Shown: one piece after another, positions 24,959 through 33,909 of the stretch
How positions within the stretch are numbered: the first letter of the stretch is position 1
Layout: each line of letters begins with the position of its first letter
Source of the DNA: Dorea sp. AM10-31
GTDB taxonomy: Bacteria > Bacillota > Clostridia > Lachnospirales > Lachnospiraceae
Length of the DNA stretch: 64,000 nt
Direction: 5' to 3'
NCBI RefSeq assembly: GCF_003435815.1
Contig: NZ_QTUV01000002.1
Span: forward strand, 310,001 to 374,000
Notes under the pieces: generated by a model
What the model was told of the DNA's origin: nothing
The model's database searches: none
The model's input: only the letters and a program-made list of their open reading frames with translations
Made by a program: the position numbers and the translations under genes

Positions 24959-25501
24959 TTACAAATCAACAATTTTAGCTCTATGATGAATATGCGGCAA
25001 AAATTTCTTCAACAGATCTTCTGTCTTAATCTTCAAATGCGTCGTATTGATTCCTGTATTGCATACAAAATACTCGCCCTCAGCCACCTCTTTATCAAGA
25101 ATAAGCTGTACATAATCATCTTCATCATTCAAAAGTCCGACAACACTTGCAGATCCCGGTTTTGTTCCCAAATGCTCCCACATATGCTCCGGTGAAGCAA
25201 ATGACATATGTGATACGCCTAGTTTTTTACTGAATGAGGACGCGTCAAAGTCTTTCTCCTCCGGCATTACAAGAAGGAAAAATGTAGTCTTCTTCCGGTT
25301 GCACAAAAACACATCTTTCCGCACCGGCGCGCCAAGAACTTTACCGATATCCCTACACTCTTCCATGGAAGATGCCGGATCGTTATCGACTCTTTCAAAT
25401 GGGATTCCAAGCTTGTCAAATACTTTATACACTTTCTGCTCCAGCGGCACACGCTCGCTGACATTTTCCGGTACTGTTGTTACAATTTCACTGATATACA
25501 T
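24959..25501 (-). CDS. Prolyl-tRNA deacylase-type editing protein (ProX/YbaK)
   Basis: 180 residues of the YbaK/EbsC family. VYKVFDKLGIPFERVDNDPA at the start and GTKPGSASVVGLLNDEDDYVQLILDKE in the second half (GxxPGSxSP-like loop) mark the Ala-tRNA(Pro) hydrolase ProXp-Ala/ProX branch. Such proteins remove Ala mischarged on tRNA-Pro. It leads the run that contains trmO, which would give the run a tRNA-quality theme. Confidence 0.9.
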   Translation of the reverse strand: MYISEIVTTVPENVSERVPLEQKVYKVFDKLGIPFERVDNDPASSMEECRDIGKVLGAPVRKDVFLCNRKKTTFFLLVMPEEKDFDASSFSKKLGVSHMSFASPEHMWEHLGTKPGSASVVGLLNDEDDYVQLILDKEVAEGEYFVCNTGINTTHLKIKTEDLLKKFLPHIHHRAKIVDL

Positions 25502-25663
25502 TTCTATGTTCCTCCTGTCTGTTTCCTATTTTGCTATTATAACACAACACGCTTTTCTTCCAATATGGTCTTTCTATTTTTCTTATAATATAATAGCATT
25601 TTTCATTCGGTTTTTCAGAAAATACAAACAGTACTGTAATTAACTACAGAAAAAATATTGATT

Positions 25664-25692
25664 TTTACTTTCTTAGGGAAAACTGATATAAT
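25664..25692 (+). promoter_or_regulatory. maf promoter
   Basis: TTTACT at 25664-25669, 17-base spacer, TATAAT at 25687-25692; the start codon is 34 bases downstream. Confidence 0.65.
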
Positions 25693-25725
25693 ATGAAAGA
25701 ATTTTCAAAGAAAGGAATTTTATTT

Positions 25726-26304
25726 ATGAAATATATTTTAGCTTCTGCTTCTCCACGTAGAAAAGAACTGCTCAGAAAAACCGGCATTTCATTCGAAATC
25801 ATGCCATCTTCCAAAGAAGAAGTCATTACCGAGGAATTACCGGCTGATGTTGTTACTGAACTGGCTTATCAGAAAGCCGCAGATATTTTTAGTCTTTACC
25901 ACAAAATTCATGACGAAGATTTTACTGTCATTGGAGCAGATACTGTTGTTTCTTATAAAGATGAAATACTTGGCAAACCTGCCGATGAACAGGAAGCATT
26001 GGATATGCTTTCTATGCTCGCCGACCGTACCCACCAGGTCTACACAGGTGTTTCACTTCTAATCTGGAAAAATGGCAGAAAAATAATACGAACTTTTTAT
26101 GAAAAAACAGAAGTTACATTCTACCCGATTATGAGAGAAGATCTGCTGTCTTATATCGCCACCGGCGATCCAATGGATAAAGCGGGTGCCTACGGCATCC
26201 AGGGGGATTTTGCTATCCATGTAAAATCTATCAATGGCGATTATAATAATGTAGTAGGTCTTCCAATCGGTCATCTGTATCAGGAATTGAAACTTGCATT
26301 TTAG
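25726..26304 (+). CDS. maf: Maf-family nucleotide pyrophosphatase
   Basis: 192 residues. Removes pyrophosphate from dTTP/UTP or modified nucleotides and slows septum formation when overproduced. Signature: ILASASPRRKELL at the N-terminus, the catalytic Asp in IGADTVV, and GDPMDKAGAYGIQG near the end. AAGGAA precedes the ATG at 25726; an in-frame ATG at 25693 overlaps the promoter. Its stop overlaps the convergent argD-like stop by 4 bases, so no terminator separates them. Confidence 0.95.
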   Translation: MKYILASASPRRKELLRKTGISFEIMPSSKEEVITEELPADVVTELAYQKAADIFSLYHKIHDEDFTVIGADTVVSYKDEILGKPADEQEALDMLSMLADRTHQVYTGVSLLIWKNGRKIIRTFYEKTEVTFYPIMREDLLSYIATGDPMDKAGAYGIQGDFAIHVKSINGDYNNVVGLPIGHLYQELKLAF

Positions 26305-27542
26305 CCTGCAAGTTTCAGCTCTTCGTATTTTTCTGCTGCGTCTGCAATGGCAGCTTTCATAATGATCATCAGTTCATCAATCTGTTTCTTTGTAACAATA
26401 AGCGGCGGGATCATACGGTTAACGCTGTCTCCGATCGCTGTGATCAGTGCCATGCGGTCCAGGCAGCCATGTTTTACTTCCAGTGCGATCGGTATATCAT
26501 ACTCACATCCAACAAGAAGTCCTCGTCCTCTTGCTTCTTTTACATGTGGAAGTTTTGCAAGCTGTTCTTTCATATATTCTCCCATTTCTTTTGCATTTCC
26601 ACTCAGATCGTTGTCCAGGATTTCACTGACTGCTGCATATGCTGATGCGCAAGCAAGTGCGTGTCCGCCATAAGTAGATCCGTGTGTTCCTGCTGTAAAT
26701 GCTTTTGCAACTTTTTTTGTTGCGCAGCATGCTCCGATCGGCATTCCGCCACCCATTGCTTTTGCCATGGATACTGCATCCGGTTTTACGCCATATCCCA
26801 TGTATGCCATCGGCGCTCCGGTACGTCCCCATCCGGTCTGTACTTCATCAAACAGAAGTAACATATCGTTATCATCACATAATTTGCGGAGTCCTTCGAT
26901 AAATTCCTGTGTTGCAGGATGTACACCACCCTCGCCCTGTACAGGTTCGATCATGATCGCGATTGTATTTTTTGTAACTTTGGATGCAAAATCTTCCAGA
27001 TTGTTATATTCTGCATAAGAAAATCCTGGAAGCATCGGTTTGAATCCCATCTGAATCGCATTGTCTGTCTGACCGGTTGCAGACATTGCTCCGTAAGTTC
27101 TTCCGTGGAAACCATTTTTCGCTGTGATGATATGATATCTTTCCGGTCCGAAATTATCTGTTCCATATTTTCTCGCCATCTTGATCATACATTCATTTGC
27201 TTCTGTTCCGGAGTTTTGATAAAATATCTTATCCATTCCGATCGTATCACAGATTTTCTTTGCAAGTAATGCCTGCGGGATTGTATATGGATAGTTAAAT
27301 GTATGTACAATGTCACCTAACTGGTCTTTGATTGCAGCTTCTACTTTTGCATTTCTATTACCTGCACTGTTTACAGCAACACCGCCGTAGAAATCAAGGT
27401 ATGCATTTCCCTCTTCGTCATATATATACATTCCTTCAGCACGTTCTGCGATAAAATCATATCTTTCGTAAGTTTCTACCATGTATTTGTTGACAATTGC
27501 TTTCAGTTCCTTTGCTGATAAACCTGTATCTTTTAATCTCAT
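26301..27542 (-). CDS. argD: Class III aminotransferase, acetylornithine type
   Basis: 413 residues, PLP enzyme of fold type I. The PLP Lys is in SMAKAMGGGMPIGA, with FDEVQTGWGRTG (Asp for the pyridine nitrogen), QNSGTEANE and FHGRTYGAMSATG. These match acetylornithine aminotransferases, but class III relatives (GABA, ornithine) look similar, and no other arginine gene except argR (52 kb) lies in the window. AGGAGGA precedes the ATG. The region before it contains a stack of hairpins. Confidence 0.85.
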   Translation of the reverse strand: MRLKDTGLSAKELKAIVNKYMVETYERYDFIAERAEGMYIYDEEGNAYLDFYGGVAVNSAGNRNAKVEAAIKDQLGDIVHTFNYPYTIPQALLAKKICDTIGMDKIFYQNSGTEANECMIKMARKYGTDNFGPERYHIITAKNGFHGRTYGAMSATGQTDNAIQMGFKPMLPGFSYAEYNNLEDFASKVTKNTIAIMIEPVQGEGGVHPATQEFIEGLRKLCDDNDMLLLFDEVQTGWGRTGAPMAYMGYGVKPDAVSMAKAMGGGMPIGACCATKKVAKAFTAGTHGSTYGGHALACASAYAAVSEILDNDLSGNAKEMGEYMKEQLAKLPHVKEARGRGLLVGCEYDIPIALEVKHGCLDRMALITAIGDSVNRMIPPLIVTKKQIDELMIIMKAAIADAAEKYEELKLAG

Positions 27543-27573
27543 TGTCTCATTCCTCCTAATAATAAATTTATCT

Positions 27574-27698
27574 TCCGCTTCGCGCGAGTACGCATCCTGC
27601 GGAGTATTTTTATATATCTTTCAAGATATATTTTTGTTACACAGAAAATAGAATTTTCTGTGTACAGCGATAAAACACGCTTCGCGAGTTTTATCCGC
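27574..27698 (-). promoter_or_regulatory. Stack of four hairpins before the aminotransferase gene
   Basis: Inverted repeats at 27574-27578/27599-27603 (TCCGC/GCGGA), 27612-27620/27623-27631, 27639-27649/27653-27663 (ACACAGAAAAT/ATTTTCTGTGT, perfect) and 27667-27679/27684-27698 (GCGATAAAACACGC/GCGAGTTTTATCCGC). None has a T tract on the minus strand. No T-box sequence seen. They would form a leader if transcription starts before 27700. Confidence 0.5.
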
Positions 27699-27759
27699 TG
27701 ATTAACGGTCGTCAAATGCTGCCATGCAAGCATGTCGCATTTTCCTCGTCGTTATAACA

Positions 27760-27792
27760 AAAAAGGACACTGTATCATCTGATACAGCATCC
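27760..27792 (-). terminator. rpsU terminator
   Basis: GGATGCTGTATC (27781-27792, minus strand) pairs with GATACAGTGTCC (27765-27776), one mismatch-type G-T, then a run of T at 27764-27759. Confidence 0.85.
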
Positions 27793-27806
27793 TTGCTTTG
27801 CACATA

Positions 27807-27983
27807 TTAGTTATATTTGCGCTTTCTTGCAGCTTCTGATTTTTTCTTACGTCTTACGCTTGGTTTTTCGTAATGCTCTCTCTTACGAATCTCCTGCTGA
27901 ATACCAGCCTTTGCGCAGTTTCTTTTAAATCTGCGTAAAGCGCTATCTAACGTTTCGTTTTCTTTAACGATTACATTTGACAT
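27807..27983 (-). CDS. rpsU: Small ribosomal subunit protein bS21
   Basis: 58 residues, normal length, very basic C-terminus ([13 protein letters not shown]). Starts [20 protein letters not shown]. The start at 27983 is set by family length and AGGTG upstream; the open frame continues further but has no support. Confidence 0.97.
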   Translation of the reverse strand: MSNVIVKENETLDSALRRFKRNCAKAGIQQEIRKREHYEKPSVRRKKKSEAARKRKYN

Positions 27984-28062
27984 AGTCTCACACCTAACCT
28001 CCCCTCCAGTCCTATATTGTGCATCATACGACTGATCGGGTATTTTTATTGCACTACATAAG

Positions 28063-28090
28063 ATTATAGCACATATTTTCTTTACGTCAA
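28063..28090 (-). promoter_or_regulatory. rpsU promoter
   Basis: TTGACG (28085-28090) and TATAAT (28063-28068), 16-base spacer, on the minus strand. Confidence 0.65.
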
Positions 28091-28126
28091 TGTTTTTCTT
28101 TAACTTTGGGAAAACTTTCCAATTTT

Positions 28127-28366
28127 TTATGCCATCTGGTGCTGTTTCATCATCATTGTTACTACACTGTAATACAAACTGAATGCAATCACTGCACACA
28201 CACCGGTTGTCACAATATATTGTGGTATCCGACTTATGAACAGCGCAGTAAATGATGTTCCGTACAGCATGCTCAAAGCATACGTTGAGACAAAGAGCAC
28301 TGTAACCAGATTACTTACTGCTGTTGCAACAACAAAACGCATACAGCTTTTTTTCTCCCATCCCAT
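28127..28366 (-). CDS. Unknown small membrane protein
   Basis: 79 residues from the ATG at 28366, 7 bases after the folD stop; a GTG at 28396 inside folD would add 10 residues. Two membrane helices ([20 protein letters not shown] and [20 protein letters not shown]) with a Met/Gln-rich end (MMMKQHQMA). Not recognised. Neither start has a good ribosome site, so translation probably depends on folD. Confidence 0.6.
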   Translation of the reverse strand: MGWEKKSCMRFVVATAVSNLVTVLFVSTYALSMLYGTSFTALFISRIPQYIVTTGVCAVIAFSLYYSVVTMMMKQHQMA

Positions 28367-28373
28367 CTGTTTT

Positions 28374-29225
28374 TCATTCTGTTCTGTTTTTTGCACTTCT
28401 TATAACGTGGCTTGCAAGCACGGACGTTGTTACACTGCCCACTCCTTTTGGAACCGGGCTGATATAAGAAGCCTTCTCCTTTACCTTCTCATAATCTACA
28501 TCACCGCACATATTACCGTTTTCGTCAATGTTAATTCCTACATCCACCACAACAGCTCCTTCTTTTATCATATCTGCAGTAATAAATTTTGCTTTTCCTG
28601 CACAGGCAACGACAATATCTGCGTTCCTACATTCTTCTTTCAGATCTTTTGTTCTTGTATGACATACCGTGATCGTTGCATGATCTTTTAACATCATCAT
28701 AGCCAAGGGTTTTCCAACCACCATACTGCGCCCCACGATCGTCACTTTCTTTCCTGTCAGATCTATGTGAAAATGATGAAGCATCTCCATAACAGCCTGT
28801 GCTGTGCATGGTGCATGTCCTTCAGTCTCACCTAAAAATACTCTCGCACTGTTGAACGGACTCATGCAGTCCACATCCTTCTCCGGATGTATCATAAGCT
28901 TCACCGGTTCTTCATCCAGGCCTTCCGGCAATGGACGGAATAATAAAATTCCATCTACTTTCGGATCGTCATTTACTTCTGCAAATGCGCGTTCGAAATT
29001 CTCCTGTGAAATCGTCTTCGGAAGTTCTACAACCTTACAGTCAATTCCTACCATTTCCATACGTTTTTTTGCGCTTCTTTCATACGCAAGGTCATCTCCT
29101 CTGGTGCCAACACGGATGATTGCAAGGCATGGATGGATTCCTTTTTCTTTTAACAATTCCACATCCCGAATCAGCTCTTCCTTCATGGTCTTCGCCACTT
29201 CTGTTCCAAGCATTACTGTACTCAT
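28374..29225 (-). CDS. folD: Divergent FolD, probable methylene-THF dehydrogenase only
   Basis: 283 residues. The NAD(P) domain has GRSMVVGKPLA and DVGINIDENG. In the folate site, the canonical YxxxK reads YERSA-KK (Tyr 48, Ala 52 where the catalytic Lys belongs; codon GCA), and VQLPLP reads LFRPLP, so the catalytic Gln is Phe 96. In bifunctional enzymes this Lys and Gln are needed for the cyclohydrolase step, while Lys mutants keep dehydrogenase activity. The neighbour fchA can supply the cyclohydrolase. Start at 29225 after GGAGGAG. Confidence 0.9.
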   Translation of the reverse strand: MSTVMLGTEVAKTMKEELIRDVELLKEKGIHPCLAIIRVGTRGDDLAYERSAKKRMEMVGIDCKVVELPKTISQENFERAFAEVNDDPKVDGILLFRPLPEGLDEEPVKLMIHPEKDVDCMSPFNSARVFLGETEGHAPCTAQAVMEMLHHFHIDLTGKKVTIVGRSMVVGKPLAMMMLKDHATITVCHTRTKDLKEECRNADIVVACAGKAKFITADMIKEGAVVVDVGINIDENGNMCGDVDYEKVKEKASYISPVPKGVGSVTTSVLASHVIRSAKNRTE

Positions 29226-29241
29226 AGCCTTCTCCTCCGTA

Positions 29242-29871
29242 TTAACTTTTAAGCTGGACACAGACACCGGCATAAATTCTTTCTTTGTATGCCTGCCCCT
29301 CAGCAATAAGCCGGTTTGCAGTTTCATTCAGTTCGCAGGCACGTTCCGCGTTCTTCATTAGACCTGTATTGATAAATACATTCAGTGAAGCACCCTCCAG
29401 TGCCGCCTGCGCAAACAGGATTCCAACACCGACATCACTGATCGCGATGCGGCTGCCCTTCTCTCCCAGTATCTCCAGAAGTTTCATGGATTCCAGAACT
29501 GTTTTCATGATCTCCATCGGAGTCAGACTTGCCTCGTACAAAGCCTGCTCCAGGATCCGCTCTTTCTCCGCCTTCTCCTCCGGCGTATTCTTCGGAAGTC
29601 CATATGCTTTTGACAATGGTTCAAATGCTTTTGCATCCTCATCTGTAAGCACAATAAGACGATCTCTGATCTTCTCTAATCTTCCACATATCTCAATCAT
29701 TTCTGCTTCTACATCCGCATACTTTTTCTTTCCGACTGTCAGATTGGCAACCATCATGCCAAGTGCAGCCCCAAAAGCACCAACAGCGGCGGAAGCTCCT
29801 CCGCCGCCTGGAACGGGTGCAGAAGAAGAAAGAACATTCAAAAATTCTGTTGTTTTCTTCTCCAGCATCAT
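29242..29871 (-). CDS. fchA: Methenyl-THF cyclohydrolase / cyclodeaminase family
   Basis: 209 residues of the FchA / formiminotransferase-cyclodeaminase C-domain family, all-helical. LSSSAPVPGGGGASAAVGA at the start is the signature, with GMMVANLTVGKKKYADV following. It opens methenyl-THF to 10-formyl-THF or deaminates formimino-THF; no formiminotransferase lies nearby, so cyclohydrolase is more likely. It starts the fchA-folD unit 16 bases upstream of folD. Confidence 0.9.
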   Translation of the reverse strand: MMLEKKTTEFLNVLSSSAPVPGGGGASAAVGAFGAALGMMVANLTVGKKKYADVEAEMIEICGRLEKIRDRLIVLTDEDAKAFEPLSKAYGLPKNTPEEKAEKERILEQALYEASLTPMEIMKTVLESMKLLEILGEKGSRIAISDVGVGILFAQAALEGASLNVFINTGLMKNAERACELNETANRLIAEGQAYKERIYAGVCVQLKS

Positions 29872-29941
29872 CCTTCATTCCTCCTGCCTTTTTATGCATT
29901 TCCCCAATAGCCGGAAGATGATATTGGAAATTCAGCTTTCG

Positions 29942-29981
29942 GCACTTTTTTCATTATATTTTAAAGTGCTGTCTGTTGCAA
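29942..29981 (-). promoter_or_regulatory. fchA-folD promoter with palindrome around the -10
   Basis: TTGCAA (29976-29981) and TATAAT (29953-29958), 17-base spacer. GCACTTT (29963-29969, minus) and AAAGTGC (29942-29948, minus) flank the -10 symmetrically, a possible operator. Confidence 0.6.
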
Positions 29982-30023
29982 CTAAATTTCTTCTATTTGG
30001 ATGAATTCCTGTTAATTTTTATC

Positions 30024-31427
30024 TTATTTTTTCTTTTTTGGTGCAATATGGATTGCTCCACCTTCCAACTCTTCCAGTGCCTCCCCAATACCTTCATTGT
30101 AAGTCGGATGTGCGCGCATTCCTTTTAACAGCTGCGCTACTGTCATTTTATTTGCAACTGCTGTTGCGATCTCGCCGATCATATCTGTTGCACGTGCACA
30201 CATCATCTGTGCTCCGAGAACAACATCTGTCTCTTCATTTACAACAATTTTAATAAAACTTCTCTCTTCTTTTGTGATTAATGATTTTCCGTTGGCGCTC
30301 ATAATGAACTTACCTGTTTTTACCGGAATTTCCGCTGCCTTCGCATCATCCTCTGTTATACCTACCGAAGCAATCTCTGGCTCTGTATATACACAGCCCG
30401 GCACAACTGACAAATCAATGGATGGATCTTTTCCGTTCAAATATTCGATTACAACCACCCCCTGTGCACTTGCTGTATGTGCTAACTGCATTCCCTTGAT
30501 CAGATCACCGATCGCATACACTCCCGGGATGCTGGTCTTGAAATGTTCATCTACAACGATTCTACCTCTTTCCATCTCCGGCACAGCATCTTCCGCAAAC
30601 AATCCTTCTGTATTTGGAATACGTCCGACTGCGCAGAGAACATACTGGGCAGATGCTTCGCATTCTTTCTCCTTTTCGGTATATTTGCAAACGTATGCGC
30701 CGTCTCTTTCCTCTACGGACTGTACGCCGGCAGATGTATGCACATCAATATCTCTCTTTTTCAGCAGCATCTTAAGGCTCTGTGAAATCTCTTTGTCCAT
30801 ATTCGGTACAAGTCTTGGCATTGCCTCAAGAATCGTTACTTTACATCCGAGTGCTGAAAATGCAGTTGCGAACTCGACACTGATAACTCCGCCGCCAATA
30901 ATTACGAGACTTTCCGGCATTTCTTCCAGCTTGAATAATTCATCACTGGATAATACCCCCTTAAGATCCATTCCAGGAAGTGGAAGCATAAATGGTTTAC
31001 TTCCTGCTGCAAGAATAATATTTCTAGCTTCAAGTACCTGTATTTCTTTCCCTTCCACCTGTACTCTATGACTTCCAAGCAATGTTCCATGTCCGGATAC
31101 AAGTGTTACTCCGTTCGCTTTTAAGAGCTGCTCGATGCCCTGAACAAGCTGATCGGTTGTTCCCTGTTTGTATTCCAGAATCTTACTGTAATTAAAAGAA
31201 ACATCGGATGCCGACACACCAAATTTTTCTGCTTCCTTCATCTCTCTGTACAGAGAGGATGCATGAATCATTGCTTTTGCCGGAATACAGCCGCGGTTCA
31301 GGCATGTTCCTCCAACACGGACATTCTCTACCAGCGCAACCTGCATGCCTTCTTTTGCTGCCTTGATTGCAGCCACATAGCCACCCGGTCCTCCTCCGAC
31401 AACAATTACATCAAATTTATCACTCAT
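30024..31427 (-). CDS. lpdA: Dihydrolipoyl dehydrogenase (glycine cleavage L-protein)
   Basis: 467 residues. Reoxidises the dihydrolipoyl arm of GcvH with NAD+. FAD-binding GGGPGGYVAAIKAA, the redox disulfide GGTCLNRGCIPAK, NAD site GGGVISVEFATAF and the C-terminal His-Glu pair (HPTYNEGIGE) are present. It is the last gene of the gcv operon, 25 bases after lplA, so it is probably dedicated to glycine cleavage. Confidence 0.97.
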   Translation of the reverse strand: MSDKFDVIVVGGGPGGYVAAIKAAKEGMQVALVENVRVGGTCLNRGCIPAKAMIHASSLYREMKEAEKFGVSASDVSFNYSKILEYKQGTTDQLVQGIEQLLKANGVTLVSGHGTLLGSHRVQVEGKEIQVLEARNIILAAGSKPFMLPLPGMDLKGVLSSDELFKLEEMPESLVIIGGGVISVEFATAFSALGCKVTILEAMPRLVPNMDKEISQSLKMLLKKRDIDVHTSAGVQSVEERDGAYVCKYTEKEKECEASAQYVLCAVGRIPNTEGLFAEDAVPEMERGRIVVDEHFKTSIPGVYAIGDLIKGMQLAHTASAQGVVVIEYLNGKDPSIDLSVVPGCVYTEPEIASVGITEDDAKAAEIPVKTGKFIMSANGKSLITKEERSFIKIVVNEETDVVLGAQMMCARATDMIGEIATAVANKMTVAQLLKGMRAHPTYNEGIGEALEELEGGAIHIAPKKKK

Positions 31428-31452
31428 GTTCTCGATCTCCTCTACAATCTGA

Positions 31453-32451
31453 TTACCATTCGACGGTTTTTAACCAGGCAATAATGTCTTTCATCATTTG
31501 GTTTTCACCGTCATCTTCCGACCAGTACAGCCCAAGTTCTGTACAAATATTATCTTTTTTATACTTGATTCCCTTTAAATATTTTGGAATTTCTTCTGCT
31601 ATTGCCGGCTTTAACGCATCTGTATACACAATAATATCTGCAATCCTACCTTCCTGCACACACATATCCAGTGATATCTGTCCCCAGTTAAACCGATGTG
31701 TAAGTGTCTCGTCAAACGGAATTTTACGCCCAAACTTCCAGTTCCATGAACCCAGACGTTCTGTAATATTATTAACCTCAGCCGGTTCTGATTTTTCCAT
31801 TGACAGCACTTCAGCCTGCCCGCCATATACTTCTTCGAATGCTTCTCTAAGCGCTTCTTTCATGCGGTCCACTGTAATATCCGGAACCAGCTCTTTTATA
31901 TTCACTACCCTGGATTTTACAGAATTTACACCTTTGGACTGTAATTTTTCTTTAGAAACTGTCAAATATTTTGACATCTCATCCAGCTTTACATCCAACA
32001 TGATTGTTCCATGATGATAGCAACGTGAACCTTCTTTGTAAAATGCATTTCCGGAAAATTTTCTTCCATTAATTAGAATATCATTTCTTCCGGATTTTTC
32101 AGTACAGACACCGAACTTTGCTACCGCTTTTTGAATAACTTCAAGCTGTCTGTCTACATTATAATTTTCTTTATTTACAAGGAAAGTAAAATTCAGATTA
32201 CCAAGATCATGATAGACTGCGCCGCCGCCGGATAATCTTCTTGCCAGATATCCACCTTCATTTTCCAGCTTCTCTGTCAGACATTCTGCCCATGCATTCT
32301 GATTCCGGCCGATCACAACCGTATGCTGATTCTGCCACAGATATAAGATACATTCTTCTTTTTGACAGTGGAAGAAAAGATATTCTTCCACTGCCAGGTT
32401 TTTATAAGGATTATACTGCTCGCTCTCAATATATGTTAACTTATTAACCAC
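31453..32451 (-). CDS. lplA: Lipoate-protein ligase A
   Basis: 332 residues. Activates lipoate with ATP and attaches it to the Lys of GcvH. RRLSGGGAVYHDLGNLNFTF is the lipoate-binding signature and NDILINGRKFSGNAF carries the catalytic Lys region. A C-terminal accessory domain follows. It is between gcvPB and lpdA, which matches its use of GcvH as substrate; it implies uptake of lipoate. Confidence 0.96.
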   Translation of the reverse strand: MVNKLTYIESEQYNPYKNLAVEEYLFFHCQKEECILYLWQNQHTVVIGRNQNAWAECLTEKLENEGGYLARRLSGGGAVYHDLGNLNFTFLVNKENYNVDRQLEVIQKAVAKFGVCTEKSGRNDILINGRKFSGNAFYKEGSRCYHHGTIMLDVKLDEMSKYLTVSKEKLQSKGVNSVKSRVVNIKELVPDITVDRMKEALREAFEEVYGGQAEVLSMEKSEPAEVNNITERLGSWNWKFGRKIPFDETLTHRFNWGQISLDMCVQEGRIADIIVYTDALKPAIAEEIPKYLKGIKYKKDNICTELGLYWSEDDGENQMMKDIIAWLKTVEW

Positions 32452-32475
32452 TTTATTATTCTCCTGCCATTCTAA

Positions 32476-33906
32476 TTAGTCTTCAAACTGATATCTAAGA
32501 ATCGGATGTCTTGCTGCTCCTACTTCATCCATTCTTGTTACTGGTGTTGTCATCGGAGCATTATGAAGACTCTCTGCATCCTCACCGGCAGTCTCATACA
32601 ATTTGCGGAATACTGCAATCGCCTCATCCATTGTCTCTTTAGATTCTGTCTCTGTAGGCTCAACCATTAATGCTTCGTCCACGATCAGAGGGAAATACAT
32701 TGTCGGTGGATGGATTTCGAAGTCGAGAAGTCCTTTTGCAATATCCATTGCTGATACACCTGTCTGTTTTTTCAGATCTGCAAGACTCATAACAAATTCA
32801 TGCATGCACACTTCATCATAAGCCATTGTATAGAGATCTTTTAATTTATTCATCATATAATTAGCGTTCAGAACTGCATTCTTGCTTGCTTCCGGAATTC
32901 CTTCTTTTCCAAGTGTCATAACATAAGCCAGGGCACGTACTACAACAAGGAAATTTCCATAAAAGTTCTTCATCTCACCAATACTGTCTTTTTCTTTTAC
33001 AGCAACCAGTTTGTCTTCACCTTCTACAAGAATCGATGGAAGGAATGGAACAAGGAATTCCTTGCATCCTACCGGTCCACTTCCCGGGCCGCCTCCACCG
33101 TGCGGAGTTGAGAATGTCTTATGAAGATTCAGATGAATAACATCAAATCCCATATCTCCTGGTCTTACTGTTCCCATAACTGCATTTAAGTTTGCTCCGT
33201 CATAGTAGCAGAGTCCGCCACAGTCATGAATAATCTTTGTAATCTCAAGAATATTCTTGTCAAACAAACCTACTGTATTCGGGTTTGTAAGCATAAGCCC
33301 GGCTACATCATCGCCTGCAATTTCTTTTAATTTTTCAATATCTACGCATCCATCCGGTCCTGAAGGAACACTCACTACTGAAAATCCTGCCATTGCTGCA
33401 CTTGCCGGGTTCGTTCCGTGTGCAGAATCAGGAACGATAATCTTTTTACGTTTTTCATCTCCGTGGCTTTTATGATATGCTTTGATCAGAAGAAGTCCTG
33501 TAAACTCTCCATGCGCACCTGCTGCCGGTTGGAAAGTCATACGCTTCATTCCGGCGATCTCGCACAGATAGGATTCCAGTGTTTTAAATACTTCCAGACA
33601 TCCCTGCACAGTCTCTGTCGGCTGTAACGGATGAATATCTGTAAATCCTTCCAATCCTGCTGCCACTTCATTAACTCTCGGATTATATTTCATAGTACAG
33701 GATCCCAATGGATAGAATCCATCGTTCACACCATGTGATTTCTTTGCCAGTTCTGTGTAATGTCTGCTAAGCTCGCCTTCTGAAAGCTCCGGCAGATGTA
33801 ATTTCACTTCTCTTTTATCTTTTGCATCTAAAGTAACGACTGGTACATCGCACTCCGGAAGGTTCTGGCATTTTCTTCCTGTTTTGCTTTTTTCAAAAAT
33901 CAGCAT
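32476..33906 (-). CDS. gcvPB: Glycine dehydrogenase (decarboxylating) subunit 2
   Basis: 476 residues, PLP-bearing half of the P-protein that decarboxylates glycine and passes aminomethyl to lipoyl-GcvH. The PLP Lys is in HLNLHKTFSTPHGGGGPG. PLGSCTMKYNPRVNE is typical. Split P-proteins are usual in Clostridia. It starts 3 bases after the gcvPA stop. Confidence 0.98.
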   Translation of the reverse strand: MLIFEKSKTGRKCQNLPECDVPVVTLDAKDKREVKLHLPELSEGELSRHYTELAKKSHGVNDGFYPLGSCTMKYNPRVNEVAAGLEGFTDIHPLQPTETVQGCLEVFKTLESYLCEIAGMKRMTFQPAAGAHGEFTGLLLIKAYHKSHGDEKRKKIIVPDSAHGTNPASAAMAGFSVVSVPSGPDGCVDIEKLKEIAGDDVAGLMLTNPNTVGLFDKNILEITKIIHDCGGLCYYDGANLNAVMGTVRPGDMGFDVIHLNLHKTFSTPHGGGGPGSGPVGCKEFLVPFLPSILVEGEDKLVAVKEKDSIGEMKNFYGNFLVVVRALAYVMTLGKEGIPEASKNAVLNANYMMNKLKDLYTMAYDEVCMHEFVMSLADLKKQTGVSAMDIAKGLLDFEIHPPTMYFPLIVDEALMVEPTETESKETMDEAIAVFRKLYETAGEDAESLHNAPMTTPVTRMDEVGAARHPILRYQFED

Positions 33907-33909
33907 CCA

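Noticed and set aside
27539..27733. 64-codon minus-strand frame between rpsU and the aminotransferase
   Set aside because: It runs through the hairpin stack, has no ribosome site and overlaps the argD-like start.
30274..31071. 265-codon plus-strand frame opposite lpdA
   Set aside because: Shadow of the conserved FAD/NAD domains of lpdA; no start signal and unnatural Ser/Thr-rich composition.
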